Shown: positions 52,401-62,946, counted from the first letter of the stretch. The stretch: 64,000 nt of DNA from Duganella sp. BJB480 (GCA_003416985.1 QVIN01000010.1:1-64000), one strand, 5' to 3'. Notes: generated by a model not told the origin, from the sequence alone. Numbers and translations are program-made.

Positions 52401-52788
52401 CCTTGGTGTCGAACGTGGTCACCAGCACCTCGCCCTGCGCGGTCCAGCCCAGCACATTCACCGCGCTGTTTTCAAACGTGATGCGCTTGGGCAGGCCGCC
52501 TTCCAACGGCATGACGTAGGCTTCCTGCCCGCCTTCGTAGGATGCCGAGAAGGCGATCCATTTGCCGTCGTGCGAGATGGCGGCGTTGGTCTCGGCCGCC
52601 GGATGGGTGGTCAGGCGCTGGGCGGCGCCGCCGTGCAGGCCGGTCTTCCACAGGTCGCCCTCGGCGGTGAAGACCACGGCGTCGCCACGGATGGCGGGAT
52701 AGCGGTAATACGCGTCGGCGGCGGAGGCGGCGCCGGACAGCAGGCCGGCGGACATCAACATCAGGGAGAGCGGACGGGACAGGGTCAT
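49456..52788 (-). CDS. Tricorn-like S41 protease homologue (second copy)
   Basis: 1110 aa. Signal peptide MTLSRPLSLMLMSAGLLSGAASA; propeller repeats (AETNAAISHDGKWIAFSASYEGG core AISHDGKWIAFSAS; PAFSPDGKWLYFLSARN), an Ala/Glu/Lys repeat linker (AAEKAVEQAAEKAVEKAVAKAV, core AEKAVEQAAEKAVEKA, about 545-575), helical C1 domain, PDZ (EGDVITTVNGKPVLEARD) and S41 core with Ser near 997 in DEYTYSDGE, His in EVGALHSQ and Glu in IEGVGVSPD. Same architecture as the first copy but well diverged, so the duplication is old. The ATG at 52788 is preferred to a TTG 12 nt upstream; neither has a clear ribosome-binding site. Confidence 0.93.
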   Translation of the reverse strand: MTLSRPLSLMLMSAGLLSGAASAADAYYRYPAIRGDAVVFTAEGDLWKTGLHGGAAQRLTTHPAAETNAAISHDGKWIAFSASYEGGQEAYVMPLEGGLPKRITFENSAVNVLGWTAQGEVLVTTFDTKGPSRNNVIAAVKPGDLQRRVFPVADANDAVLDDAGKTLYFTRNGLALTNDNVKNYRGGAHARLWRYDLAGGAEAVPLLASDAGNNKRPMWWQGRLYFISDRGGSDNLWSMAPDGSDPRQLTNHTGWDVRNAALGDGRIAYQLGADLHVLDLAAAKDEQLAISLVSDFDQQRARQIRSPLENLTNVQISGKDERLVLTARGRVSVAGTGSLRRVEIAVPPGARAREAVFSHDDKWVYAIVDSTGENEIWKFAADGSGKGEQLTKDGNSHRWQLYPSPDGRWLAHTDKKGRLWMLDLATKANTVIDDGSKAGNDRHEDVQWSGDSKNLALVRAASIEQRNQIGLYNLESKQLAFVTGDRYNSVSPAFSPDGKWLYFLSARNFQLANGSPWGDRNMGPVFDKRTGVYALALQPGNRFPFKPDDELNKPGDKPAEGAAEKAVEQAAEKAVEKAVAKAVPEKKTGKAVPAIVYAGLADRLYEVPLAAGNYRNLELDEKRLYFLDADGNDGKANLKTLAIAANGPQPEVFVGGVREYDLAFDKKHLYYRTFAAGGPGDMLVVEVGAKVPADVSKAKVKVDDWTFTSNPRLEWTQMFNDAWRMHRDFLYDAKMRGVNWSGVRAKYAPLVERVTDRAELNDVLGMMISEVGALHSQIAPGDVRRPAPEGAPAGLGALLTRSADGYRVDHIYRSEPELPSERGPLLQPDVDVKEGDVITTVNGKPVLEARDIADLLLNQADKQMLLQVKRKEGGTRSVIVTPVNMSKQAGLRYSDWEQSRARQVDDASKGRIGYLHLRAMGARDIASFARDFYANVNREGLIIDVRRNNGGNIDSWVIEKLLRKAWAFWSSPGALPAPNMQNTFRGHLVVLVDEYTYSDGETFAAGIKALGLAPLVGKRTAGAGVWLSDNNRLSDNGMARVAENGQFNTADGQWLIEGVGVSPDVEVDNLPHATYQGQDRQLEVALELLDKKLKEQPVKPYQPQAIPALK

Positions 52789-52898
52789 GGGACAGTTCAA
52801 TGTTTGTCAAATGGAACGGTAATTCTGGCACAGCTTTGTGTAAAGAGAATAACGTTTCTTTCACCCCGTATGCTTTTTACGATATGGCAACGGACGTA

Positions 52899-52930
52899 AA
52901 AAAACCCGCGCCACTTGCGTGGGCGGGTTT
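52899..52930 (-). terminator. Terminator of clpS-clpA
   Basis: On the minus strand AAACCCGC...GCGGGTTT with an inner CCAC/GTGG extension, followed by TTTTTTTACGTCC. It lies 20 bp after the clpA stop. Confidence 0.85.
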
Positions 52931-52949
52931 CTTGTCGAGCCTGGGCGGC

Positions 52950-55252
<2,303 letters not shown>

Positions 55253-55256
<4 letters not shown>

Positions 55257-55555
55257 ACTTCCTCCATCACACATTGCAGGGGATGCCCCGCCTTGCGTGC
55301 ATGCGTTAAAACGAACTCCACTTTGGTACAGGCTATATCTTTTGAGAACACGCCGCACACTCCTTTGCCGTAGCGATGAACACTGAGCATTATCTGCGTG
55401 GCCGTTTCACGGTCTTTGTTGAAATACTCCTGGATGATGGCCACGACGAATTCCATCGGGGTGTAGTCATCATTGAGCAACGCCACCTGGTACAGAGGTG
55501 GCGGCTTCAGCGCTTGCCGCTCCAAAAGGGTTTCGGTGTCATGCTTGGTTGCCAT
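55253..55555 (-). CDS. clpS: ClpA adaptor protein ClpS
   Basis: 100 aa. N-degron adaptor that binds the ClpA N-domain. Family motifs are PPPLYQVALLNDDYTPMEFVV, in which LLNDDYTPMEFV carries the substrate-pocket Asp-Asp and Met, and HRYGKGVCGVFSKDIACTKV (core HRYGKGVCGVFS). The start at 55555 (MATKHDTE) gives the usual length (E. coli 106 aa); the frame is open 20 codons further up. Couples into clpA. Confidence 0.95.
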
Positions 55556-55731
55556 ACGCTTATATTCTAATGCTTTCGGGGTTGATGCAATGGGCATTTC
55601 ACACTGCCCATCCAATTGTTTTCCATCTTACGCGTTTTCTGAACTTGTCGCAGATGGCGACCCATTAGCCAAAATCAAGAGTTGCTTTTTCGCCAATTGA
55701 GTTAAAAGTAGCAAAATGCATACAAATCTGC

Positions 55732-55759
55732 TTGACTTTAGAATTTGGTCCGCTAACAA
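55732..55759 (+). promoter_or_regulatory. Predicted promoter of the cold-shock gene
   Basis: TTGACT (55732-55737), 16-nt spacer, TAACAA (55754-55759). The start point near 55766 would give a leader of about 115 nt, in line with the long structured leaders of cold-shock mRNAs. No other gene is visible between clpS and the cold-shock gene. Confidence 0.45.
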
Positions 55760-55879
55760 TGCGTTATCGACTGCGTGCAGAAATGTACAAGGTGATAAGA
55801 AGTGAGGCGTGAGGAGGGGGCAAGAAGCTTCTTGCTTTTATGGCTCGTGTGATCCGTTTTAATTTTGAAAGTTCTTTTT

Positions 55880-56083
55880 ATGGCAACAGGTACAGTTAAG
55901 TGGTTCAATGATTCCAAAGGTTTTGGCTTCATCACTCCAGATGACGGCGGCGAGGATTTGTTCGCTCACTTCTCCGCAATCAACATGAACGGTTTCAAGA
56001 CCCTCAAAGAAGGTCAAAAAGTTCAATTCGAAGTCACGCAAGGCCCTAAAGGCAAGCAAGCTTCCAACATCCAGTCCGCTTAA
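55880..56083 (+). CDS. Cold-shock protein, CspA family
   Basis: 67 aa, single OB-fold nucleic-acid-binding domain. RNP1 KGFGFITP and RNP2 LFAHFSAI are intact and the start MATGTVKWFNDSKGFG is canonical. GAAAG lies 10 nt before the ATG. Acts as an RNA chaperone; whether it is cold-induced cannot be read from sequence, but the long leader suggests regulation at RNA level. A terminator follows. Confidence 0.97.
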   Translation: MATGTVKWFNDSKGFGFITPDDGGEDLFAHFSAINMNGFKTLKEGQKVQFEVTQGPKGKQASNIQSA

Positions 56084-56106
56084 TTCTTTAAGCAACAGAT
56101 GTGAAA

Positions 56107-56131
56107 AACCTCGCCCTGCGGGGTTTTTTTT
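56107..56131 (+). terminator. Terminator of the cold-shock gene
   Basis: AACCTCGC-CCT-GCGGGGTT stem (one G-T pair) followed by a run of eight T, then CGTCC. It lies 24 bp after the stop. Confidence 0.88.
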
Positions 56132-56294
56132 CGTCCCTACCTTCCGGCAAGTGTTGCAGAACCCCGACACCCGCGCCGCCGCGTGACAATTGAATAGAAT
56201 CGTCCAAGTTGAAGAATGCATAATCTTATTCGTTAAGGTAATAGTGTCTATCGGGCACTATCCGCGTCGCCGTCCGTCTCTTACCAAGGGTCGC

Positions 56295-56702
56295 ATGAAT
56301 AACGTACACCTCAAGAAGATCAAAACCGGCCTGGCCTATGCCGCCATCCTCGCGCTGGGCCTGGGTGTGGGCCGCGTGGCCTCCAAGGTGCCTCAATGGC
56401 TGGCGCCGTCCTACGTCGAGGGCAACTACCAGGCCTACTATCCCGACGCCTCCACCAGGGTGGTGGTGTACGGCACCAAGAGCTGCCCCTACTGCGCCCA
56501 GACACGCGCCTACCTGAACGGGCACCACATCCCCTACGCCGATATCGACATCAACCAAGGCGGCAAGGGCCAGCAGGACTACCAGAGCTTCGGCGAGACC
56601 TCCGTGCCGGTGATCCTGATCGGCAACCGCCGCATCACCGGCTACAAGGTTCCGGTCATCGAAGCCGCGCTCGCGCAACTGAAGCCAGCGGCCGGCGGCT
56701 GA
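56295..56702 (+). CDS. Membrane-anchored glutaredoxin-like protein
   Basis: 135 aa. A basic N-terminus (MNNVHLKKIKTG) is followed by one hydrophobic helix (LAYAAILALGLGVGRVA) and a glutaredoxin domain with the active site SCPYCAQTRAYL, the cis-Pro segment ETSVPVILIGNRRITGY and IDIN. The positive-inside rule puts the CPYC domain on the periplasmic side. AAGGG precedes the ATG. The neighbouring secreted six-Cys peptide gene starts 82 bp downstream. Cytosolic glutaredoxins lack such an anchor, so a role in periplasmic thiol-disulfide exchange is plausible but inferred. Confidence 0.85.
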   Translation: MNNVHLKKIKTGLAYAAILALGLGVGRVASKVPQWLAPSYVEGNYQAYYPDASTRVVVYGTKSCPYCAQTRAYLNGHHIPYADIDINQGGKGQQDYQSFGETSVPVILIGNRRITGYKVPVIEAALAQLKPAAGG

Positions 56703-56784
56703 GCGTCACCCAATTCGGGGACCGTGTGCGTGGACAACACGGTTGCAGGCATCATCCACGTCCAGCCAACTGGGAGAGAGCTAC

Positions 56785-56958
56785 ATGAATAAGAAATTGA
56801 AGCTGTTTTTGTTTGCAATCGGTATCGGCGCGGCATCGGCGCCTGTCATGGCCAGCTGCACCTACTACTGCGTTGTCGCATATAAGGCCTGCCTGAATTC
56901 CGGCGAGCCCGCCGCCGATTGCATCGCCGAACGCGACGCCTGCGAAGAATCCTGCTAG
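56785..56958 (+). CDS. Small secreted six-cysteine peptide
   Basis: 57 aa precursor. MNKKLKLFLFAIGIGAASAPVMA is a clear signal peptide; the mature part of about 34 residues holds six cysteines in the mirror-symmetric pattern C-x3-C-x6-C-x9-C-x6-C-x3-C, ending in EESC. The two C-x3-C motifs around a central GEP turn suggest a disulfide-stapled helical hairpin. GGGAGAGAG lies just upstream of the ATG, so translation looks real although the gene is tiny. I do not recognise a family. It lies directly after the membrane glutaredoxin gene. Confidence 0.75.
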   Translation: MNKKLKLFLFAIGIGAASAPVMASCTYYCVVAYKACLNSGEPAADCIAERDACEESC

Positions 56959-57003
56959 GCTGGCCTGCATTGACGGGCCGGCGCCGACGGCGCCGCCCGT
57001 CAA

Positions 57004-58347
57004 TCAGAGCGCCGGCACCAGCAGCTTGAACAGCAAGCCCGCCACCGCGCACGCGGCGATCACACGTGGCACCTTTTGCCGGTAGCGCAGCAAGGCCACA
57101 GCAGCCCCCACCCCGATCAATGCCGCCGCCCAGTCGGGCGCGCCGCCGAAGCCCGCCGGCCACAGTACGTGGTACGCAAAGAACAACGCCAGGTTCAGGA
57201 TCACGCCGACCACCGCCGCCGTGATGCCGGTCAATGGCGCGGTGAAGCTGATGTCGTCGCGCGTGGCCTCGACCAGCGGACCGCCGGCCAGGATGAACAC
57301 GAACGACGGCAGGAAGGTGAACCACGTCACCAGCACCGCCGCCACCGCGCCCGCCAGCGGCAACAACGCCGCGCCGAACGGCGCCTGGGCATAGCCGCCG
57401 ACAAAGCCCACGAACGCCACCACCATGATCAGCGGCCCGGGCGTGGTTTCGCCCAGGGCCAGGCCGTCGATCATCTGCGTCGCGCTCAGCCAGCCGTATT
57501 GCACGACCGCGCCCTGGTACACATACGGCAGCACCGCGTAGGCACCGCCGAAGGTCAGCATGGCGGCCTTGGTGAAGAACCAGGCCATCTGCGTGTAGGT
57601 GTGCTGCCAGCCCACCGTGGCCAACAACAGCGCCATCGGCGCCAGCCACAGCAGCGCGCCGCAGCCGGCCACCAGCGCCAGCCTGCTCCAGCGGAATTGC
57701 GCGTGCGGCGGCGGCGCCGTGTCGTCGTCGATGACGGCCGCGCCGTACGAGGCCTGGGCCGCGCCATGGCCGCCGCCGGCCGTGAACGCCTGCGGCAGGA
57801 AGCGGCCGCCCGCATAACCGGCCAGCGCGGCGCCGGCGACGATCAGCGGGAACGGCAGTTGCAGCGCGAAGATCGCCACGAAGGCGGCGCCGGCGATGCC
57901 CCACAGCCAGCCGTTGCGCAAGGCGCGCGTGCCGATGCGGTGCGCGGCCTGCAGCACGATCGCGGTCACGGCCGGCTTGATGCCATAGAACAGCCCCGCC
58001 ACCAGCGGCTGCTGGCCGAACGCCATGTACAGCCACGACAGCAGCACCAGCAACAGCAGCGACGGCAGCACGAACAGGCCGCCGGCGATGATGCCGCCGC
58101 GCGTGCGGTGCAGCAGCCAGCCGATGTAGGTGGCCAGCTGTTGCGCCTCGGGGCCGGGCAGCAGCATGCAGTAATTGAGCGCGTGCAGGAAGCGGCGCTC
58201 GGAGATCCAGCGCCGGCGCTCGACCAGCTCCTGATGCATGATGGCGATCTGCCCGGCAGGCCCGCCAAAGCTGATACAGCCGAGCTTGAGCCAGAATCGG
58301 AAGGCTTGCCACAGGGTCGGCGCCGGCGGCGCGGTGGTGGGCGTCAT
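57004..58347 (-). CDS. chrA: Chromate transporter ChrA
   Basis: 447 aa, CHR family, two homologous six-helix halves. The first half begins FRFWLKLGCISFGGPAGQIAIMHQELVERRRW and has the LLPGPEAQQLATYIGWLLH signature (core LLPGPEAQQLA); the second repeats the motif as FFTKAAMLTFGGAYAVLPYVYQ and LALGETTPGPLIMV. These are conserved CHR segments for anion export. The start at 58347 is preceded by GAGGGA. Long-chain CHR proteins confer chromate resistance by efflux; no chrB regulator gene is present. It starts just beyond the terminator of icd. Confidence 0.93.
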   Translation of the reverse strand: MTPTTAPPAPTLWQAFRFWLKLGCISFGGPAGQIAIMHQELVERRRWISERRFLHALNYCMLLPGPEAQQLATYIGWLLHRTRGGIIAGGLFVLPSLLLLVLLSWLYMAFGQQPLVAGLFYGIKPAVTAIVLQAAHRIGTRALRNGWLWGIAGAAFVAIFALQLPFPLIVAGAALAGYAGGRFLPQAFTAGGGHGAAQASYGAAVIDDDTAPPPHAQFRWSRLALVAGCGALLWLAPMALLLATVGWQHTYTQMAWFFTKAAMLTFGGAYAVLPYVYQGAVVQYGWLSATQMIDGLALGETTPGPLIMVVAFVGFVGGYAQAPFGAALLPLAGAVAAVLVTWFTFLPSFVFILAGGPLVEATRDDISFTAPLTGITAAVVGVILNLALFFAYHVLWPAGFGGAPDWAAALIGVGAAVALLRYRQKVPRVIAACAVAGLLFKLLVPAL

Positions 58348-58360
58348 CGTGGTTTCCCTC

Positions 58361-58395
58361 AAAAAAAAGCCCCACTCCATTGCAGGAACGGGGCT
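58361..58395 (-). terminator. Terminator of icd
   Basis: On the minus strand AGCCCC-N15-GGGGCT followed by a run of eight T, 21 bp after the icd stop. The T-run ends at the ribosome-binding site of chrA, so chrA transcription must begin inside or after this hairpin, or by read-through. Confidence 0.8.
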
Positions 58396-58415
58396 GTTGC
58401 GCGGCGGTGGCTGGC

Positions 58416-59669
<1,254 letters not shown>

Positions 59670-59830
59670 CGTGTTCTCCGAAGTGGACGCTCGGCGGGCA
59701 GCGGGCTGCTCCCGCCAAGTCTTCTATAAGACATAAGACAGGTGTGTGGCATTATGCACCAGTATTTTCACAGGCGCCATGGTTTTCATTACAACCTTCA
59801 AGCCTACACCAAAATCATCCGAAGAGAAGT

Positions 59831-60391
59831 ATGTCACTCATTCTATTTAACAAACCTTTCCAGGTGCTGTGCCAGTTCTCCCCGCAGGACGGCCGCGCCA
59901 CGCTGGCCGACCACCTGAAGATCCCCAACATCTACCCCGCCGGCCGGCTCGACGCCGACAGCGAGGGCTTGATGCTGCTCACCGACGACGGCAAGCTGCA
60001 GCACACCATCGCCCATCCCGACCACAAGGAGGCCAAGGTCTATCTGGTGCAGGTGGACGGGGTGCCGGACGCGGCCAGCCTGGCCAAACTGCAGGCGCCG
60101 CTGGACCTGGGCGACTTCGTCACCAAGCCGTGCAAGGCGGTGCGGATCGCCGAGCCGGAGTGGCTGTGGCCGCGCAATCCGCCGATCCGCAGCCGCGCCG
60201 AACACCCGACCAGCTGGCTGGCGATCACGCTTCAGGAAGGAAAAAACCGCCAGGTGCGGCGCATGACGGCGGCGGTCGGCCTGCCGACGCTGCGGCTGGT
60301 GCGCAGCGCCATCGGCGCCATCTCGCTGGCGACCCACCCGCTGATGCCGGGCGAGTGGATGGAAGTGTCGGCCAAGGACCTGGCCGGCTAA
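59831..60391 (+). CDS. rluE: 23S rRNA pseudouridine synthase, RluE type
   Basis: 186 aa, RsuA family without the S4 domain. Catalytic Asp is in AGRLDADSEGLMLLTDDG; the ILFNKPFQVLCQF start, GKNRQVRRMTAAVGLPTLRLVRSAIG (core EGKNRQVRRMTAAVGLPT) and MPGEWMEV complete the family pattern. E. coli RluE modifies U2457 of 23S rRNA. The start at 59831 is favoured by the family start MSLILFNKPF and a GAGAAG site. Divergent from icd. Confidence 0.92.
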   Translation: MSLILFNKPFQVLCQFSPQDGRATLADHLKIPNIYPAGRLDADSEGLMLLTDDGKLQHTIAHPDHKEAKVYLVQVDGVPDAASLAKLQAPLDLGDFVTKPCKAVRIAEPEWLWPRNPPIRSRAEHPTSWLAITLQEGKNRQVRRMTAAVGLPTLRLVRSAIGAISLATHPLMPGEWMEVSAKDLAG

Positions 60392-60532
60392 ATTGATGCG
60401 TTGCAGCACATAAAATTCTGTTTTTCGAGCATTTTTGTGTCAACTGGAAATTTTGGGCGGCGTTAATGAGATAGATTCATATGAATCTTCGTTTTTTTTA
60501 GCTGGTTCAATCAACTGCCAAAGGAACTCATC

Positions 60533-60757
60533 ATGTCCAAGATCATCGCTGCCCTGGTTGCCTCCCTGTTCGCTGCTTCCGCTTTCGCCGCCGCTCCTTC
60601 GGCTTCGGCATCCGCCTCGGCCGCTGCTTCGGCCCCGATGGCATCGGCCCCTTCCGCATCGGCCTCCGCCTCCGCATCGGCACCAAAAGCTAAGAAAGCC
60701 AAGCACAAGAAAGCCTCCGCATCGGCAGAAGCTTCCGCCTCGATGCCAGCCAAGTAA
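60533..60757 (+). CDS. Ala/Ser-rich exported miniprotein
   Basis: 74 aa precursor. Signal peptide MSKIIAALVASLFAASAFA, then a low-complexity chain of ASAS repeats (about 20-50), a lysine-rich patch (APKAKKAKHKKASA) and a short Ser/Ala tail ending PAK. Mature part about 55 residues, strongly basic in the middle. It recalls the acid-shock/Asr type of Ala-rich, Lys-patched periplasmic proteins in composition but I do not see true homology. AAAGGA is upstream of the ATG, and a strong terminator follows, so it is its own transcription unit. Confidence 0.75.
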   Translation: MSKIIAALVASLFAASAFAAAPSASASASAAASAPMASAPSASASASASAPKAKKAKHKKASASAEASASMPAK

Positions 60758-60772
60758 TCGCTGCCACCCCAG

Positions 60773-60799
60773 CAAGCCGGCCCCGGGCCGGCTTTTTTT
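60773..60799 (+). terminator. Terminator of the Ala/Ser-rich miniprotein gene
   Basis: AGCCGGCC-CCG-GGCCGGCT perfect 8-bp stem followed by TTTTTTT and then ACGTCC. Confidence 0.92.
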
Positions 60800-60814
60800 A
60801 CGTCCACGCACGCG

Positions 60815-60847
60815 AAAAAACCCGCTCTGACCGAAGCCAGGCGGGTT
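60815..60847 (-). terminator. Terminator of rpsT
   Basis: On the minus strand AACCCGC...GCGGGTT with a GC-rich 15-nt loop and a run of six T. It lies 26 bp after the rpsT stop. Confidence 0.85.
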
Positions 60848-60873
60848 CTTGCTTTAAATCCCAGCGAGGGGAA

Positions 60874-61140
60874 TTAAGCGGACAGTGCCTTCAGGGCAGC
60901 TGCCAGACGGCTCTTATGACGAGCTGCCTTGTTTTTGTGGATGATCTTCTTGTCCGCGATGCTGTCGATGGTCGACACGGACGATTGGAAGATTGCCGTC
61001 GCAGCAGCTTTGTCGCCGCCTTGGATCGCTTTGCGAACTGCCTTGATAGCGGTGCGCAGGGTCGAACGCTGGGACGAGTTGTGAGCGTTTTGCTTAACTG
61101 CTTGACGAGCGCGTTTGCGCGCTTGTGCGGTATTTGCCAT
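60874..61140 (-). CDS. rpsT: 30S ribosomal protein S20
   Basis: 88 aa. Primary 16S-binding small-subunit protein. MANTAQARKRARQAVKQNAHN is the standard S20 start and the chain ends RLAAALKALSA; composition is basic and helical as expected. The start at 61140 has AGGA close upstream and defines the usual length (E. coli 87 aa). It is divergent from murJ, an arrangement seen in other betaproteobacteria and gamma-proteobacteria where rpsT is autoregulated at translation level. Confidence 0.97.
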   Translation of the reverse strand: MANTAQARKRARQAVKQNAHNSSQRSTLRTAIKAVRKAIQGGDKAAATAIFQSSVSTIDSIADKKIIHKNKAARHKSRLAAALKALSA

Positions 61141-61168
61141 GGAATTTCCTAAAACAGGGTAAAGGTGC

Positions 61169-61196
61169 GTTTGCAAACATTATTGTTTGCCAAACA
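61169..61196. repeat. Clustered short palindromes upstream of rpsT
   Basis: GTTTGCAAAC (61169-61178) and TGTTTG-C-CAAACA (61184-61196) are perfect palindromes sharing a GTTTG core, with a third partial copy (CTGCCAAACATT) about 55 bp further on. They lie in the rpsT leader and could fold in the mRNA or bind a regulator. Confidence 0.4.
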
Positions 61197-61317
61197 GGTG
61201 CGTTCAGTGCGTCTGCCGAACCATGTGAGTCAAACTACTGCCTGCCAAACATTAGTGTCTGCGTAACAGAATTCTGTACAGCCTGCGATTATAGCGATGT
61301 TTTCTGTCAGGAGCAAC

Positions 61318-61323
61318 TATAAT
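61318..61323 (+). promoter_or_regulatory. -10 element of murJ, predicted leaderless
   Basis: A perfect TATAAT ends 8 nt before the murJ ATG. If used, transcription would begin at about 61330, 2 nt before the ATG. No good -35 is seen at 16-18 nt, and AGGAGC upstream of the -10 is too far from the ATG to be the ribosome-binding site. Confidence 0.35.
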
Positions 61324-61331
61324 CACGTCCC

Positions 61332-62882
61332 ATGAACTTGCTTAAAACTCTAGCCGCCATCTCCAGCATGACCATGCTGTCCCGCGTAACCGGATTATTG
61401 CGTGAAACCTTGTTTGCCCGGGCCTTCGGCGCCGGCGCCTACACGGACGCTTTCATCGTCGCGTTCCGCATTCCCAACCTGTTGCGTCGCCTGTTCGCCG
61501 AGGGGGCCTTCTCCCAGGCGTTTGTGCCGATCTTGTCGGAATACAAGAACCAGCACGGCCAGGAGGCCAGCAAGACGCTGGCCGACCATGTGGCCAACAC
61601 CCTGGTGTGGTCCACGCTGTTCGTCAGCGCGCTCGGCATCATCGGCGCGCCGTTGTTTGTTTACCTCATCGCCACCGGCCTGGACAAGCAACCGGGCGCC
61701 TTCGACGCCGCCGTCTGGATGACGCGGCTGATGTTCCCTTATATTAGCTTCATGGCCTTCGTGGCGCTGGCCGGCGGCATCTTGAACACCTGGCGCCAGT
61801 TCAAGATCCCGGCCTTCACGCCGGTGCTGCTGAACCTGTCCTTCATCGCCGCCTCGCTGTTCCTGCAATCGCACCTGGAGCAGCCGATCTACGCGATGGC
61901 CATCGCCGTGTTCGTCGGCGGCATCCTGCAGGTGGCGATCCAGGTGCCGGCGCTGATCAAGATCGGCATGCTGCCCAGCCTGTCGTGGAATCCGGCGGCC
62001 GGCCTCGGCGATCCGGGCGTGCGCCGCGTGCTGAAAAAGATGGGACCGGCCGTGTTCGCCGTGTCGGCCGCGCAGATCAGCCTGATGATCAACACCAGCA
62101 TCGCCTCGCGCCTGGCCGAGGGCAGCATTTCCTGGCTGTCCTACGCCGACCGCCTGATGGAGTTCCCGACCGCGCTGCTGGGCGTGGCGCTGGGCACGAT
62201 CCTGCTGCCCAGCCTGTCGAAGGCGCAGTCGGACGGCGATCCGCAGGAATATTCCGACCTGCTGGACTGGGGCCTGCGCCTGACCTTCCTGCTGGCGCTG
62301 CCGGCGGCGGTGGGCATGGCCGCGCTGGCCAAGCCGCTGATCGCCACCCTCTTCCACTACGGCAAATTCACCGACGAGGCGGCCACGCAGTCGTCCTATC
62401 CGCTGATCGCCTACAGCGCCGGGCTGCTGGGCATCATCCTGGTCAAGACGCTGGCGCCGGCGTTTTACGCGCGCCAGGACATTCGCACGCCGGTCAAGAT
62501 CGCCACCGGCGTGCTGGTGGCGACCCAGTTGATGAACTGGATATTCGTGCCGTATCTGAAGGTGTCGGGCCTGGCGCTGTCGATCGGACTGGGCGCTTGC
62601 ATCAACGCCAGCTTCCTGTACGCGGGTTTGCGCAAGCGCGGAATTTACCGGCCCAAGCCGGGCTGGACGATGTTCTGCGCCAAACTGGCCGTGGCCTGCG
62701 TGCTGATGGGCGCGGCCGCGTGGTTCGGCGGACAGCAGGTGGACTGGCTGGGCTTGCAGCACCACACGCTGCTGCGGATCGGCGCGCTGATGTTGCTGAT
62801 CGGCGTGTGTGGGGCTGTGTACTTCACGGCGCTGTTCGCCATGGGCTTCCGGCTGCGGGATATCAAGCGCACCGCGCGATGA
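61332..62882 (+). CDS. murJ: Lipid II flippase MurJ
   Basis: 516 aa, MATE/MVF-type flippase of the MOP superfamily that translocates the peptidoglycan precursor lipid II. The sequence MNLLKTLAAISSMTMLSRVTGLLRETLFARAFGAG has the highly conserved RVTGLLRE segment; AFRIPNLLRRLFAEGAFSQAFVPILSEY (core NLLRRLFAEGAFSQAFVP) carries the essential arginines, and about 14 membrane helices are visible. Essential for cell-wall synthesis. Convergent with the PEP-CTERM gene; shared bidirectional terminator. Confidence 0.97.
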   Translation: MNLLKTLAAISSMTMLSRVTGLLRETLFARAFGAGAYTDAFIVAFRIPNLLRRLFAEGAFSQAFVPILSEYKNQHGQEASKTLADHVANTLVWSTLFVSALGIIGAPLFVYLIATGLDKQPGAFDAAVWMTRLMFPYISFMAFVALAGGILNTWRQFKIPAFTPVLLNLSFIAASLFLQSHLEQPIYAMAIAVFVGGILQVAIQVPALIKIGMLPSLSWNPAAGLGDPGVRRVLKKMGPAVFAVSAAQISLMINTSIASRLAEGSISWLSYADRLMEFPTALLGVALGTILLPSLSKAQSDGDPQEYSDLLDWGLRLTFLLALPAAVGMAALAKPLIATLFHYGKFTDEAATQSSYPLIAYSAGLLGIILVKTLAPAFYARQDIRTPVKIATGVLVATQLMNWIFVPYLKVSGLALSIGLGACINASFLYAGLRKRGIYRPKPGWTMFCAKLAVACVLMGAAAWFGGQQVDWLGLQHHTLLRIGALMLLIGVCGAVYFTALFAMGFRLRDIKRTAR

Positions 62883-62898
62883 CCTCAAAATGCCGGAC

Positions 62899-62930
62899 GT
62901 AAAAAAACCCGCCGAAGCGGGTTTTTTTAC
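62899..62930. terminator. Bidirectional terminator between murJ and PEP-CTERM gene
   Basis: GTAAAAAAACCCGC-CGAA-GCGGGTTTTTTTAC, a perfect 14-bp inverted repeat including the A and T runs, so it should stop transcription from both convergent genes. Confidence 0.93.
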
Positions 62931-62946
62931 ATCCAGCGGCTAGAAC

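Noticed and set aside
49438..52899. Open frame of about 1150 codons on the plus strand opposite the second tricorn-like protease
   Set aside because: It is a mirror of GC-rich codon use in the real gene; the translation is rich in Val/His/Gln/Arg/Gly with no domain, and the minus strand carries a full S41 protease.
60538..60757. Tandem DNA repeats (GCATCGGCCTCC-like) in the Ala/Ser miniprotein gene as a CRISPR or satellite array
   Set aside because: The repetition follows the ASAS coding pattern, with no regular spacers; it is protein low complexity.
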